64,000 nt of DNA from Estrella lausannensis (GTDB taxonomy: Bacteria; Chlamydiota; Chlamydiia; Chlamydiales; Criblamydiaceae): contig NZ_CWGJ01000010.1 of assembly GCF_900000175.1 (NCBI RefSeq), positions 1 to 64,000 of the forward strand. The letters run 5' to 3'. Made by a program: the position numbers and the translations under genes. Below are positions 7,997 to 15,785 of this stretch, in pieces (the stretch's first letter is position 1; each line of letters opens with the position of its first letter). The notes under the pieces were generated by a model that was given only the letters and a program-made list of their open reading frames with translations, did no database searches and was not told the origin of the DNA.

Positions 7997-8617
7997 CTAA
8001 GCGCCCCTGCCTTCCAGGTGGAGCAGCCACTCTTTTTTTGGCAGGCCGCCGCTGTATCCCCCGAGAGCACCGCCCGTGTTAATCACGCGGTGACAGGGGA
8101 TGATGATCGCAAGTTGATTGGCGCCATTGGCGCCGGCGACGGCGCGGAAGGCGGTCGGTTTGCCAAGAGCCTTTGCAATTTCCGCATAGGAGCGCGTCTC
8201 CCCATAGGGGATTTTCATCAGTTCTCCCCACACCCGCTTTTGAAAAAGTGTGCCTGTCGGGTTGACGGGGGTAGTAAACTCGCGTAACTTGCCTTTGAAG
8301 TAGAGGGGCAGCTCTCTCTCAATTAGGCGCAAGGGGTCTGAGAGGCCGGGCGCTAAGTGGGCATTGTAATTTATCAGTAGCCGTTCGACCTCCCAGCCGA
8401 GACCCCGGCAGTCGAGAAATTCGAGAAGATATAGCGCTTTTTCGTCGGCGATTGCCAAAATTGAACCGAGCGGACTCTCAATCCAGGTGTAGTTGAGAGC
8501 TTTAGCCTTGCTTTTCTGCTCGTGCTTTTTTTCCCAAAGCTTCAGCATCTCCTCAAATTCTTCTCTCGAAGGAGCGCTGTTTTTCAGGTCTTGTGCTGCT
8601 AGTCTTTTACTTTTCAT
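7997..8617 (-). CDS. ogt: Methylated-DNA--protein-cysteine methyltransferase
   Basis: The protein has 206 residues from the ATG at 8617. The active-site motif is IIPCHRVI with acceptor Cys175, preceded by YGETRSYAEIAKALGKPTAFRAV, the helix-turn-helix and arginine-finger region of Ogt/AGT. It removes alkyl groups from O6-alkylguanine in a suicide reaction. A longer frame reaching 8713 reads through an inverted-repeat element and is rejected as a start. An extra ~40 residue charged N-terminal helix precedes the usual domain. Confidence 0.9.
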   Translation of the reverse strand: MKSKRLAAQDLKNSAPSREEFEEMLKLWEKKHEQKSKAKALNYTWIESPLGSILAIADEKALYLLEFLDCRGLGWEVERLLINYNAHLAPGLSDPLRLIERELPLYFKGKLREFTTPVNPTGTLFQKRVWGELMKIPYGETRSYAEIAKALGKPTAFRAVAGANGANQLAIIIPCHRVINTGGALGGYSGGLPKKEWLLHLEGRGA

Positions 8618-8643
8618 AGATTTTTTAAGTTTAGCTATAACAA

Positions 8644-8668
8644 ATTTTGAGACACGTTCGGTGTATCG
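8644..8668. repeat. Single end of the inverted-repeat element, copy 3
   Basis: AATTTTGAGACACGTTCGGTGTA matches the right terminal repeat of the family. No left end is recognisable nearby. It lies just upstream of the ogt start. Confidence 0.6.
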
Positions 8669-8934
8669 TATAGGAAAGTTCGGTCGGTTGCAATCACCTC
8701 TGAGATAAACCATGCTCGACTAGAAATGAGATTTGAATCGAATTGAAAGATCGCAAGCGAAATGCAGAGGCTGGGCGGAAATTCACTTCGTGAAGAGTCT
8801 CGTTAGTCGGAAGCCCTGAAAAAAGGGGCTTAAGATCCCCCCGGCTGATTCGCTTCATGTAGAACAGAGCCGGGGAGTTGCCTTCGTTTATGTTGATAAG
8901 AGGATTCGCCCCCATTGGCGGGAGGATCTTCTTT
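8669..8934. other. Intergenic, no supported gene
   Basis: A 73-codon frame on the minus strand (8694-8915) has no ribosome-binding site and no known domain. A GCCC/GGGC hairpin with an A-rich loop lies at about 8812-8832. I see nothing else. Confidence 0.35.
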
Positions 8935-10281
8935 TTATTTCAAGTCGTCTACTGCTTTGTCATGGCTGCCCTCGGTAACCTTCCCGAGATATTGCGGGAG
9001 CTTCAAACCTGCCATGGAGGCGACGTCGTGAAGTGCCGGGAGCGATTTGACAAATTGGCTGATGAAGTTCGAGGTCGAACTGCCGCCGTTTTTATCACCG
9101 CTGTCCCACACGGTAATCTTATCGATTTTAATGTTTTTAATCGCTTCGGCCTGAAGTTTTACGATCTCTTCCAGCTTTTCGATCAGGAGCATGGTCGAGG
9201 CGCTCTCGGCATTGTCGCCGCAAGCTTCGATCAGCTGCTTATAGCCCTTTGCCTTGGCATCGAGCAGCATTTGGATACCTTCGGCTTCCGCCTGGCGTAT
9301 AGCCATTATGGCTTCCGCTTCGCCTTTTGCGATTAAGACCTTGCACTGAGCTTCCGCTTCTGCCTCGATCTGGATCTTTTTCTTTTTGATCTCTTCAGGA
9401 ACGACCTCTTCTGTCTCAAGGAGCTTTGCCTGAGCGAGCGCGCGCGCTATTTGAATTTCGACTTCGGCATGCTGTTTGGCAACTTGGCTTCTTCTTGTCG
9501 CTTCCGCTTCTTGCTCTGCCAAGGTGGCGTTCGTCAAGGCAATCTCAGCTTTTGATTCATTCTCTCCGCGTACAGCTTCCGCGTTGAAGGAAGCAACCGA
9601 TACGCGCCTGTCTTTCTCCGCCAAGGCCTTTCCGATATCCCCCTGCTTCTCCTGCTCGGCGACATCGACTTTTGCCTGGTTGACGGCAGTGGCAGAGGCC
9701 TTCTTACCGATGCTTTCGATGTACTCCGATTCGTCCGTGATGTCTGTAATGTTGACGTTGAGCAGAGTCAGGCCTATTTTGTGGAGTTCCGGTTCGATGT
9801 TTTTCTTGATCGCCTCTAAGAAGCGTTCCCTGTCTTGGTTGATCTCTTCAATCCGCAGGGAGGCGACGGTCAAGCGGAGTTGTCCAACGATAATTTCGGT
9901 GGCCATCGATTCGATCCCTTTGTGGTCTAAGTCGAGGAGACGTACGGCGGCGTTGTTCATGATTTCCGGTGTGACGCCCACAGCAACGGTAAAGGTGCTG
10001 GGAACGTTGACACGGATATTTTGATGCGAAAGCGCTCCCCTTAGAGGGATATGGATGTTTCTTGGCGTTAAGTCTAAAAAGGCCGAGCCTTGAATCAGCG
10101 GCCACACAAAGGTTCCGCCGCCATGGTAGCACTGCACCGTTTTACTTCCGCCCATGCGGCCATAGACCACCAGGATCTTGTTTGACGGACAACGCTCGTA
10201 GAGCTTGGCCAAAAAATATAACATGGACGCAATGAATAGAACGAAGAGTGTCAGGGTGGTGCCGAAGTAGGTTATTTCCAT
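8935..10281 (-). CDS. Flotillin-like SPFH protein
   Basis: The protein has 448 residues. An N-terminal hydrophobic segment (about 6-26) precedes the SPFH domain (KILVVYGRMGG ... IGLTLLNVNITDITDESEYIESIGKKA). Residues ~195-360 are a long Ala/Glu/Lys coiled coil with repeated EAEA/AEAxA steps, as in flotillins. Flotillins scaffold membrane microdomains. The gene follows an NfeD-like gene by 8 bp, the conserved yuaF-floT pairing. Ribosome-binding site TTGAGGTAACGC precedes ATG 10281. Confidence 0.92.
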   Translation of the reverse strand: MEITYFGTTLTLFVLFIASMLYFLAKLYERCPSNKILVVYGRMGGSKTVQCYHGGGTFVWPLIQGSAFLDLTPRNIHIPLRGALSHQNIRVNVPSTFTVAVGVTPEIMNNAAVRLLDLDHKGIESMATEIIVGQLRLTVASLRIEEINQDRERFLEAIKKNIEPELHKIGLTLLNVNITDITDESEYIESIGKKASATAVNQAKVDVAEQEKQGDIGKALAEKDRRVSVASFNAEAVRGENESKAEIALTNATLAEQEAEATRRSQVAKQHAEVEIQIARALAQAKLLETEEVVPEEIKKKKIQIEAEAEAQCKVLIAKGEAEAIMAIRQAEAEGIQMLLDAKAKGYKQLIEACGDNAESASTMLLIEKLEEIVKLQAEAIKNIKIDKITVWDSGDKNGGSSTSNFISQFVKSLPALHDVASMAGLKLPQYLGKVTEGSHDKAVDDLK

Positions 10282-10289
10282 GCGTTACC

Positions 10290-10853
10290 TCAAGTTTTTG
10301 CGACGACCACTGTTTTGTCGTCATTAATTTTAGTGATTTTAACGGGTGTGAAGGAGGGGATGTCCTCTCCTGTCTCAGACAGGGCATCGATCTCATAGGT
10401 CATCTGGTTGAGAATCACCGTGACCTTGCCGCTATTGCCGTCTTTGATGCGTTGGTAAAGAAGTCCCTTTTTTCCAAGGGTGTCTTCAATGCGAAACTGC
10501 GACCCGGGACTGTGAAGTTTACTCGCCCCTTTAAAAAGAGAGCCGGTGATGATCAGCAGCAGGGCGCCGCCCGAGAGAGCGATACCTAGGGCGCTCGGCA
10601 GCGAAAATTCAAATTCATGGGTTGCGGTCAACCCCATCCAGCCAAACATCATTAAAAACCCTGTGACGGCCTGCTTGGAAAGCCACTTGAATTGAAGGGT
10701 GTCGAACTCTCCGTTGCTGTCATCGGAGTGGCCGCCGCCAAAGGCGTTAAAAAGGAGCTGGATGAAGAACAGTCCGGTGCCGATGAAGGCCGCGACTAGA
10801 AAGAGGGTGTCGCCACTCGTGAGTAAGTTCAACTGTTGAATTCTATCGGACAT
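10290..10853 (-). CDS. NfeD-like membrane protein (YuaF type)
   Basis: The protein has 187 residues from the ATG at 10853. It has two to three membrane segments (LVAAFIGTGLFFIQLLF near 17-33, and a pair about 62-97), then a C-terminal OB-fold (LGKKGLLYQRIKDGNSGKVTVILN ... DIPSFTPVKITKIND) typical of NfeD1b proteins. These partner flotillins, and the flotillin gene is 8 bp downstream. An alternative TTG start 24 bp upstream has no better ribosome-binding site. Confidence 0.85.
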   Translation of the reverse strand: MSDRIQQLNLLTSGDTLFLVAAFIGTGLFFIQLLFNAFGGGHSDDSNGEFDTLQFKWLSKQAVTGFLMMFGWMGLTATHEFEFSLPSALGIALSGGALLLIITGSLFKGASKLHSPGSQFRIEDTLGKKGLLYQRIKDGNSGKVTVILNQMTYEIDALSETGEDIPSFTPVKITKINDDKTVVVAKT

Positions 10854-11005
10854 AGTGCTTTTTTTGTTTTTAAACAATTGTATGTTAATTTCTTGTAAAG
10901 ATCAATGTTAATTAGGTTTTTTACATAAAAGCAGTGTTGAGTCGATGATTTTAAAATAAAGTTAGCTGGTTAATTCTAGGGTTGAGCTTTAATCGTGGTT
11001 TAGTT

Positions 11006-11030
11006 AAGATACCTAATCATTAGGTATCTT
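11006..11030. promoter_or_regulatory. Perfect palindromic operator upstream of padR
   Basis: The arms AAGATACCTAA (11006-11016) and TTAGGTATCTT (11020-11030) are exact inverse complements around a 3-base spacer, ending 9 bp before the GTG of the PadR gene. PadR-type regulators commonly bind such sites to repress themselves. Autoregulation is inferred from position. Confidence 0.75.
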
Positions 11031-11039
11031 GGGAATTCT

Positions 11040-11573
11040 GTGGCGAAGGAAAAAAAGACCAAATATGTACTGCTTGGCTTTTTGCTGACCGAGTCGCTGT
11101 CCGGCTATCAGCTGGGGAGACTCATCCGCGAGGCGACAAGCCACTTTTGGCAAGAGTCCGATGCGTCCATCTACCCTACGCTAAAAATTTTGGCGGAGGA
11201 GGGGCTCGTCAGTGTGGAAGAAGCTTTCGTCGGCAGGCGAAGGAAAGAAATTTTCACGATCACCGCTCAGGGGAGAGAGGCCTTTTTGGGGTGGTTTAAA
11301 AGAGAGCCTGAACCTGATATTCACCGGGAAGAGTTTTTGCTAAAACTCTTCTTTACCGATGACAAAACAGAAGCAGAAATGCAGAAGCACCGGGAAGAAA
11401 AACTGGCTAAAATGCGAGCTGCGCTCAAGCTCTTTGAGGAGACTGAGAAGATGTTGATCAAAGAGCTGCCGCATAAGCCCTATTGGCTGGAGACACTCCG
11501 AATAGGTCTTGCACACGTAGAGCTCGACATCGCACTTCTAACACAGCAAATTGAGAGGAGACGACAGTGCTGA
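11040..11573 (+). CDS. PadR-family transcriptional regulator
   Basis: The protein has 177 residues with a GTG start. The PadR winged helix is clear: YVLLGFLLTESLSGYQLGRLI then ASIYPTLKILAEEGLVSVEE and a basic wing GRRRKEIFTITAQG. The C-terminal half is the helical Vir-type dimerisation domain (YWLETLRIGLAHVELDIALL). It overlaps the next gene by 7 bp, so the small membrane protein is probably its regulated partner. A perfect palindrome lies directly upstream. Confidence 0.9.
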   Translation: MAKEKKTKYVLLGFLLTESLSGYQLGRLIREATSHFWQESDASIYPTLKILAEEGLVSVEEAFVGRRRKEIFTITAQGREAFLGWFKREPEPDIHREEFLLKLFFTDDKTEAEMQKHREEKLAKMRAALKLFEETEKMLIKELPHKPYWLETLRIGLAHVELDIALLTQQIERRRQC

Positions 11574-12064
11574 CGATCCTTGTGAAGACCCCCTTATTTG
11601 TGTGGCCGCTGCTGGCATTTTTAATATGGGGTGGGGTCAAATCGAGTAAGCCGCATAACCTGCCGGTAAAGACACTTTTAGCGCTTCCCCTAGGATTTTT
11701 CGTCTGGTCCCTCTCTACATTTTTAGGTCGATTTGGAGTGGAGGGCTCTTTCCTGCTGCTGTGGCTAACGGCCTTGGGATCGGGGTTTTCAATCGGCTAC
11801 GCCTACATGCAGAAACTAAACGTGGAGTTTATCCACGAAAAGAAAACGGTGATGATGCCCGGGAGCTGGATGCCGCTGATTCTTTCCCTCTCGATTTTTT
11901 CCGCTAAATTCGCAGTCGGTATCGTGAGTAGTGTGATTCCTCAACCTGAAGGTTCCAATCTCCTTCTGTCCCTCGAGCTTTTCTCCGCCTTGATTTTGGG
12001 CATCTTTTTAGGCAGGGCAATCGGGTGTCTGATGCGCTTTAGAAGCCGCGCACCATCGGCTTAA
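11567..12064 (+). CDS. Four-to-five-helix membrane protein co-transcribed with padR (DUF6622-like)
   Basis: The protein has 165 residues with a GTG start inside the end of the PadR gene. Hydrophobic segments lie at about 7-21, 37-54, 60-77, 103-120 and 131-152. The layout resembles the DUF6622 family of uncharacterised inner-membrane proteins; I am moderately sure. No transport or enzymatic motif is visible. A plausible role is in the response controlled by the PadR regulator. Confidence 0.6.
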   Translation: MLTILVKTPLFVWPLLAFLIWGGVKSSKPHNLPVKTLLALPLGFFVWSLSTFLGRFGVEGSFLLLWLTALGSGFSIGYAYMQKLNVEFIHEKKTVMMPGSWMPLILSLSIFSAKFAVGIVSSVIPQPEGSNLLLSLELFSALILGIFLGRAIGCLMRFRSRAPSA

Positions 12065-12088
12065 AGAGTGCGCTGGTTCTCTCTTAAT

Positions 12089-12868
12089 TTATTTTTCGTC
12101 CCCGGGTTCGGGGGGATTGATCACAAGCTTCATCTGCTGAGCCAGGGCAAGCAGTTCAGGTGACACCAAAAAAGTTTCAATGTGGATCGCTCTCAATTTG
12201 AGGCAACTGGTAAGAAACTTAAAATTCCCAATTTGGCGGCAGCCGGAGAGATCTAATTCAATGAGATCTTTGCAAAGAGAGAGGGGTGAAAAGTCTTTAA
12301 TCGCTGAACATCCCAAAAGCTTGATCGAAATCAACTTCTCGCTATAACGCAGCGACCTCAAATTAGTGACATTGTTGCAGCCGCTGATATCCAAGTGAGT
12401 GATGTTGGGGCAATATTTCAAAAAGTGCAGGCTGTTAAGCTTGCAGCAGGCAATCGAGGTGATGGTTGTCAAATGAGGGTGCGAGCGTCTTAGAGTGATC
12501 TTCTTTGCATTACTATGCCAGGAAATGTCTAGGGAAACGAGTGTTTTAAACGAATCGAGAAAGGTGAAATTGACAACTTTCTCATGTCCCCGAAAATTAA
12601 GGTGGCGAATTTTCGAATAAACACTGCCGAAGTAGTTTGTTAAATCCTCGAATTTTCTGATGCGGAGATCATAAAGACCGATCTCTTCATTATTGATTTT
12701 TTCGATCAGCAGTCTATTCACAAAACGGCGAAGCGTCGGTGAAAGCTGCCGCATTGCGACCAAACTCTTAAGGTCGAGGAATCGGCAGCAGGAGGCGGCC
12801 ACATCCTCGCAGGCAATTCTCATGTGCTTTGCCGAGGGAGAAGGGAGGTAGGTGGAAAAAGGTGTCAT
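12089..12868 (-). CDS. Leucine-rich repeat protein with F-box-like N-terminus (candidate effector)
   Basis: The protein has 259 residues. Residues ~18-55 (RIACEDVAASCCRFLDLKSLVAMRQLSPTLRRFVN) resemble an F-box. About six LRR units follow from ~80 to 240, with the consensus LxSIKLLGCSAIKDFSPL and LIELDLSGCRQIGNF, the cysteine-containing form found in eukaryotic F-box partners. Such proteins in amoeba-associated bacteria often act in host ubiquitin ligases. No secretion signal is visible to me, and no good ribosome-binding site precedes the ATG; an internal ATG at 12823 is possible. Confidence 0.7.
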   Translation of the reverse strand: MTPFSTYLPSPSAKHMRIACEDVAASCCRFLDLKSLVAMRQLSPTLRRFVNRLLIEKINNEEIGLYDLRIRKFEDLTNYFGSVYSKIRHLNFRGHEKVVNFTFLDSFKTLVSLDISWHSNAKKITLRRSHPHLTTITSIACCKLNSLHFLKYCPNITHLDISGCNNVTNLRSLRYSEKLISIKLLGCSAIKDFSPLSLCKDLIELDLSGCRQIGNFKFLTSCLKLRAIHIETFLVSPELLALAQQMKLVINPPEPGDEK

Positions 12869-12946
12869 AACAAATCGGGATTGGTTTTCCGATATTATAA
12901 TGAAATCAGTTTCAGATTTAAAGTGGTAATAACGTGGGATTTATTG

Positions 12947-12975
12947 TAAAAGAGGCCCTGCCAGGGCCTCTTTTA
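12947..12975 (-). terminator. Rho-independent terminator of the class D beta-lactamase gene
   Basis: Arms 12947-12960 and 12962-12975 are a perfect 14-bp inverted repeat (TAAAAGAGGCCCTG and its complement), placed 9 bp after the beta-lactamase stop. On the minus strand the hairpin ends in a T-rich arm. It could also act in the other direction. Confidence 0.8.
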
Positions 12976-12983
12976 CTTTAGGA

Positions 12984-13757
12984 TTATTCATCCGTTGTCT
13001 CTTGTAGCAACTGCTTTGCTCTCGGAATTCTTTGTGTGAGCTCGATCTTACTGTCGCGGATGTAGTAAGCGAAGGGAAAAACGTCTTGGCCTTTCTCCAC
13101 CCAACCTACGAACCAGCCGATTTCATAGGCGTTACCACTCTCGTCCTTTCGAGAGCCTGTCCAGCCTGTCTTGCCGTAGAGTCTGCTGCCATCTTGCGTG
13201 ATGCCCTGAAATAAGATTGCCTTTGTCTTATTGAAAGCCTCCTGAGAGACGGGCAGTTTTCCCAAGACCATTTTCTGGATGAAGAGAGCCTGCTCTTTTG
13301 GGGAAATTTTAAGAGAGGAGTTGATCCAGCAGGGAGCCGGAAGCCCGCCGGAGGTATCCCGGTTGCCGTAATCGAATAGGTCGAGGTAGTGCCGGAATCT
13401 TTCTTCACCAAGGGTTTCAGCGATAATTCTTGAGTACCAAAGGCAGGAAAATTTCATCCAGGATGCGGGAGTCTGCGGAGCTTTCCATGCTTCCAGGAAA
13501 TCATCGTAACCCTCTTTGTAGTGCCAGACAGGGTTGTTTTCATCGGTTAGAATGCCGGAGTCATAACCCATCAGCGCCAGTGTGATCTTGAAGGTGGAAC
13601 AGGGAGTGATCCTGTCATTGACATGAGGGCCCCTCTCCTCAATCACCTGGTCAGTTAAGGCGTTGAGTACAATGAAATTTTCCTCGAGGGTGAAAAGGGG
13701 GGTGTTAATGAGTGTGCATAAAAACAAGGCGAGTAGTTTCGACAGCGTGCGATTCAT
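12984..13757 (-). CDS. Class D (OXA-type) beta-lactamase family protein
   Basis: The 257-residue length is standard for OXA enzymes. A signal peptide occupies about 1-22. The three diagnostic motifs are present: STFK at 54-57 (nucleophile Ser54, Lys57), Ser104 in SCLW at the SxV position, YGN at 130-132, and KTG at 196-198. The Cys/Leu at 105-106 of the SxV motif is a variation. These enzymes hydrolyse penicillins and oxacillins in the periplasm. A strong ribosome-binding site AAAGGAG precedes the ATG and a good terminator follows, so it is a free-standing transcription unit. Confidence 0.92.
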   Translation of the reverse strand: MNRTLSKLLALFLCTLINTPLFTLEENFIVLNALTDQVIEERGPHVNDRITPCSTFKITLALMGYDSGILTDENNPVWHYKEGYDDFLEAWKAPQTPASWMKFSCLWYSRIIAETLGEERFRHYLDLFDYGNRDTSGGLPAPCWINSSLKISPKEQALFIQKMVLGKLPVSQEAFNKTKAILFQGITQDGSRLYGKTGWTGSRKDESGNAYEIGWFVGWVEKGQDVFPFAYYIRDSKIELTQRIPRAKQLLQETTDE

Positions 13758-13870
13758 GAAAAAACTCCTTTGGAGGACTTGTGAATGGGGATGGATTGTA
13801 ATGGAAAGAAAAGATCGCAGGCAAGGAAATAGATGACGATATTACCGTAATTTGAAATGGAGCCTGCTTA

Positions 13871-15538
13871 TTATTTCTTGGCTGGGTGAAAAAGCTGGCG
13901 CACAAGGATCAGGAAGGAGTTCATCGCCACGCTTTCGGTGCAGATGCTTTTAGCCCTGAGTTCTTTGATCTTATCTTCATCGATAATAGACTGCGAACGG
14001 CAGATAATTTCGATGTCTGGATTTACGCTCCGGGCTGTATGGATGATTTTGACTGTTTTGGCAGTATCGGGCACGGTAATCAGCAGGTGGCTGGCTTGTT
14101 CGATGTGGATATCTTTTAAGATATTGGACTCGGCGGCGTCTCCGAAAAAGATGGTGTCTTGTGCTTCCATGCGCATGACTGTGTCGATGTTCTGCTCGAT
14201 AATCAGGGGGAAAATTCCCATTTCCTTTAAGAATACGGATACTTCTTTGCCAATCTGCCCAAAGCCGACGATGATGACCGTGGGCGTGGGAAACTGATAA
14301 CCCTCTTGCCCCTTCACAACATTGCGTCTTCCGCGCCGGAAAAGTGGGAGGGGAGCCATTTTCTTTTCGATCCATCCGATGGATTGAAAGAGAAGCGGGT
14401 TTAAAGAGATTGATACCAGCGCGCAGGCAACTAAGATGTCGAAGCCATCGTCCGGCAGGAGCTTCAAATTCATCGCCTCTTCCGCCAGGATAAAAGAAAA
14501 TTCTCCGATCTGTGCCAGAGCAACCGAGAGGGTGAGGGCGACATTCAGCGAATGGCCGAGCAAGACGGTGATGATGAAGGCTACGAGAGGTTTCACAATC
14601 AGGATCACCGCAAGCACACCTAGGAACAAAGGATAGTTTGCGATGATGGGGTTGGGGTTGAAAAGCATTCCGACCGACAGGAAAAATATCACCGCGAAAA
14701 TATCTTTCAAGGGTAGCGCGTTTGCTGCCGCCTGATGACGGACACTGGTTTTACCAATCACCATTCCTGCGATGAACGCTCCGAGAGCGATGGATGTACC
14801 AAATAGCGCTGTTGAACCTGTCGCGATGACAAATACGAGGGCAAGAATCGTCAGTGTGAAGAGCTCTTGGGATTTTAACCTTGCTATATTCGTTAAAATA
14901 TACGCTACGATCTTATGCCCCCACTTAAACATGAAAAGACCGAGGATTAGAAACTTGCCTGTCAAGATGAGGAGCGAGCCGGAAAAGCTCATGAGGGAAA
15001 TGTTTTCTCCCGATGAGAAGGCAGCGAAGGTGGGGAGTAAAATTAAAAAGATGACGGTAAAGATATCTTCCACAACCAGCCAACCTACGGCAATATGTCC
15101 TTTGCTGGTATTAAGTATCTCGTTGTCCGTTAGGATTCTGACCAAGACGACAGTACTTGCCACCCCAATCGACAAGCCGATGATTAAGGCGGCTTCTGGT
15201 GACCAGCCCATTCCCCGAACGATTAAGAAACCTGTGACAGCCGCAAAAAACGTCTGTGCGACAGCTCCCGGTATCGCGATATTCTTGACCCCTATCAGAT
15301 CTTCGATTCTGAAATGGAGGCCGACGCCGAACAGCATGAGGATCACGCAGATCTCTGCCAGCTGTTCAGAGATCTCCACATCAGCCACAAATCCGGGAGA
15401 ATAGGGGCCGATGATGTAGCCGGCGAGCATGTAGCCTAAGATTGCGGGAAAGCGAAAGCGCTGGGCTATAAAGGCGAGTAAGCTTGCCAGAGCAAATCCA
15501 ATTGTCAGGATCAGAACGATTTGAAGATTTGAGTGCAT
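13871..15538 (-). CDS. CPA2 cation:proton antiporter with TrkA-N domain (YbaL/KefB type)
   Basis: The protein has 555 residues from the ATG at 15538. About 12 membrane segments occupy 1-385 (for example FPAILGYMLAGYIIGPYSPGFV and the conserved FGTSIALGAFIAGMVIGKTSVRHQAA). A cytoplasmic RCK/TrkA-N Rossmann domain starts at about 412 with VIIVGFGQIGKEVSVFLKE and FFGDAAESNIL. The length and order match YbaL. It exchanges K+ or Na+ for H+ across the inner membrane under nucleotide control. A TTG five codons upstream is a possible alternative start. Confidence 0.92.
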   Translation of the reverse strand: MHSNLQIVLILTIGFALASLLAFIAQRFRFPAILGYMLAGYIIGPYSPGFVADVEISEQLAEICVILMLFGVGLHFRIEDLIGVKNIAIPGAVAQTFFAAVTGFLIVRGMGWSPEAALIIGLSIGVASTVVLVRILTDNEILNTSKGHIAVGWLVVEDIFTVIFLILLPTFAAFSSGENISLMSFSGSLLILTGKFLILGLFMFKWGHKIVAYILTNIARLKSQELFTLTILALVFVIATGSTALFGTSIALGAFIAGMVIGKTSVRHQAAANALPLKDIFAVIFFLSVGMLFNPNPIIANYPLFLGVLAVILIVKPLVAFIITVLLGHSLNVALTLSVALAQIGEFSFILAEEAMNLKLLPDDGFDILVACALVSISLNPLLFQSIGWIEKKMAPLPLFRRGRRNVVKGQEGYQFPTPTVIIVGFGQIGKEVSVFLKEMGIFPLIIEQNIDTVMRMEAQDTIFFGDAAESNILKDIHIEQASHLLITVPDTAKTVKIIHTARSVNPDIEIICRSQSIIDEDKIKELRAKSICTESVAMNSFLILVRQLFHPAKK

Positions 15539-15749
15539 ATCGGCCGCTACCAAGAGGGTGATAAAAGTCGGGTGTGGGTTACACTACTGATCACGAGGCA
15601 GTAAGTAAAGCGAATTCAATTCAGACTAGAGACTGCCAAAACCCCAAAATTTCAGCACACCTTCCGTATCACACGAATGCGTTCAGCTTCACTTTGACTA
15701 GCGGGGAGTAATTAACTAGTTACTGCTTTAATAAATAGATTTATTTATC

Positions 15750-15779
15750 TATAATATATCTTTTTTTTAGAAAAGGAGT
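15750..15779 (+). promoter_or_regulatory. -10 box and ribosome-binding site of the LRR gene
   Basis: TATAAT at 15750-15755 lies in a very A/T-rich stretch. AAAAGGAG at 15772-15779 is a strong Shine-Dalgarno 6 bases before ATG 15786. The -35 element is weak. Confidence 0.55.
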
Positions 15780-15785
15780 TCTAAT

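Noticed and set aside
8694-8915. 73-codon minus-strand frame upstream of ogt
   Set aside because: No start signal, no domain, and part of it lies in a hairpin-rich gap.
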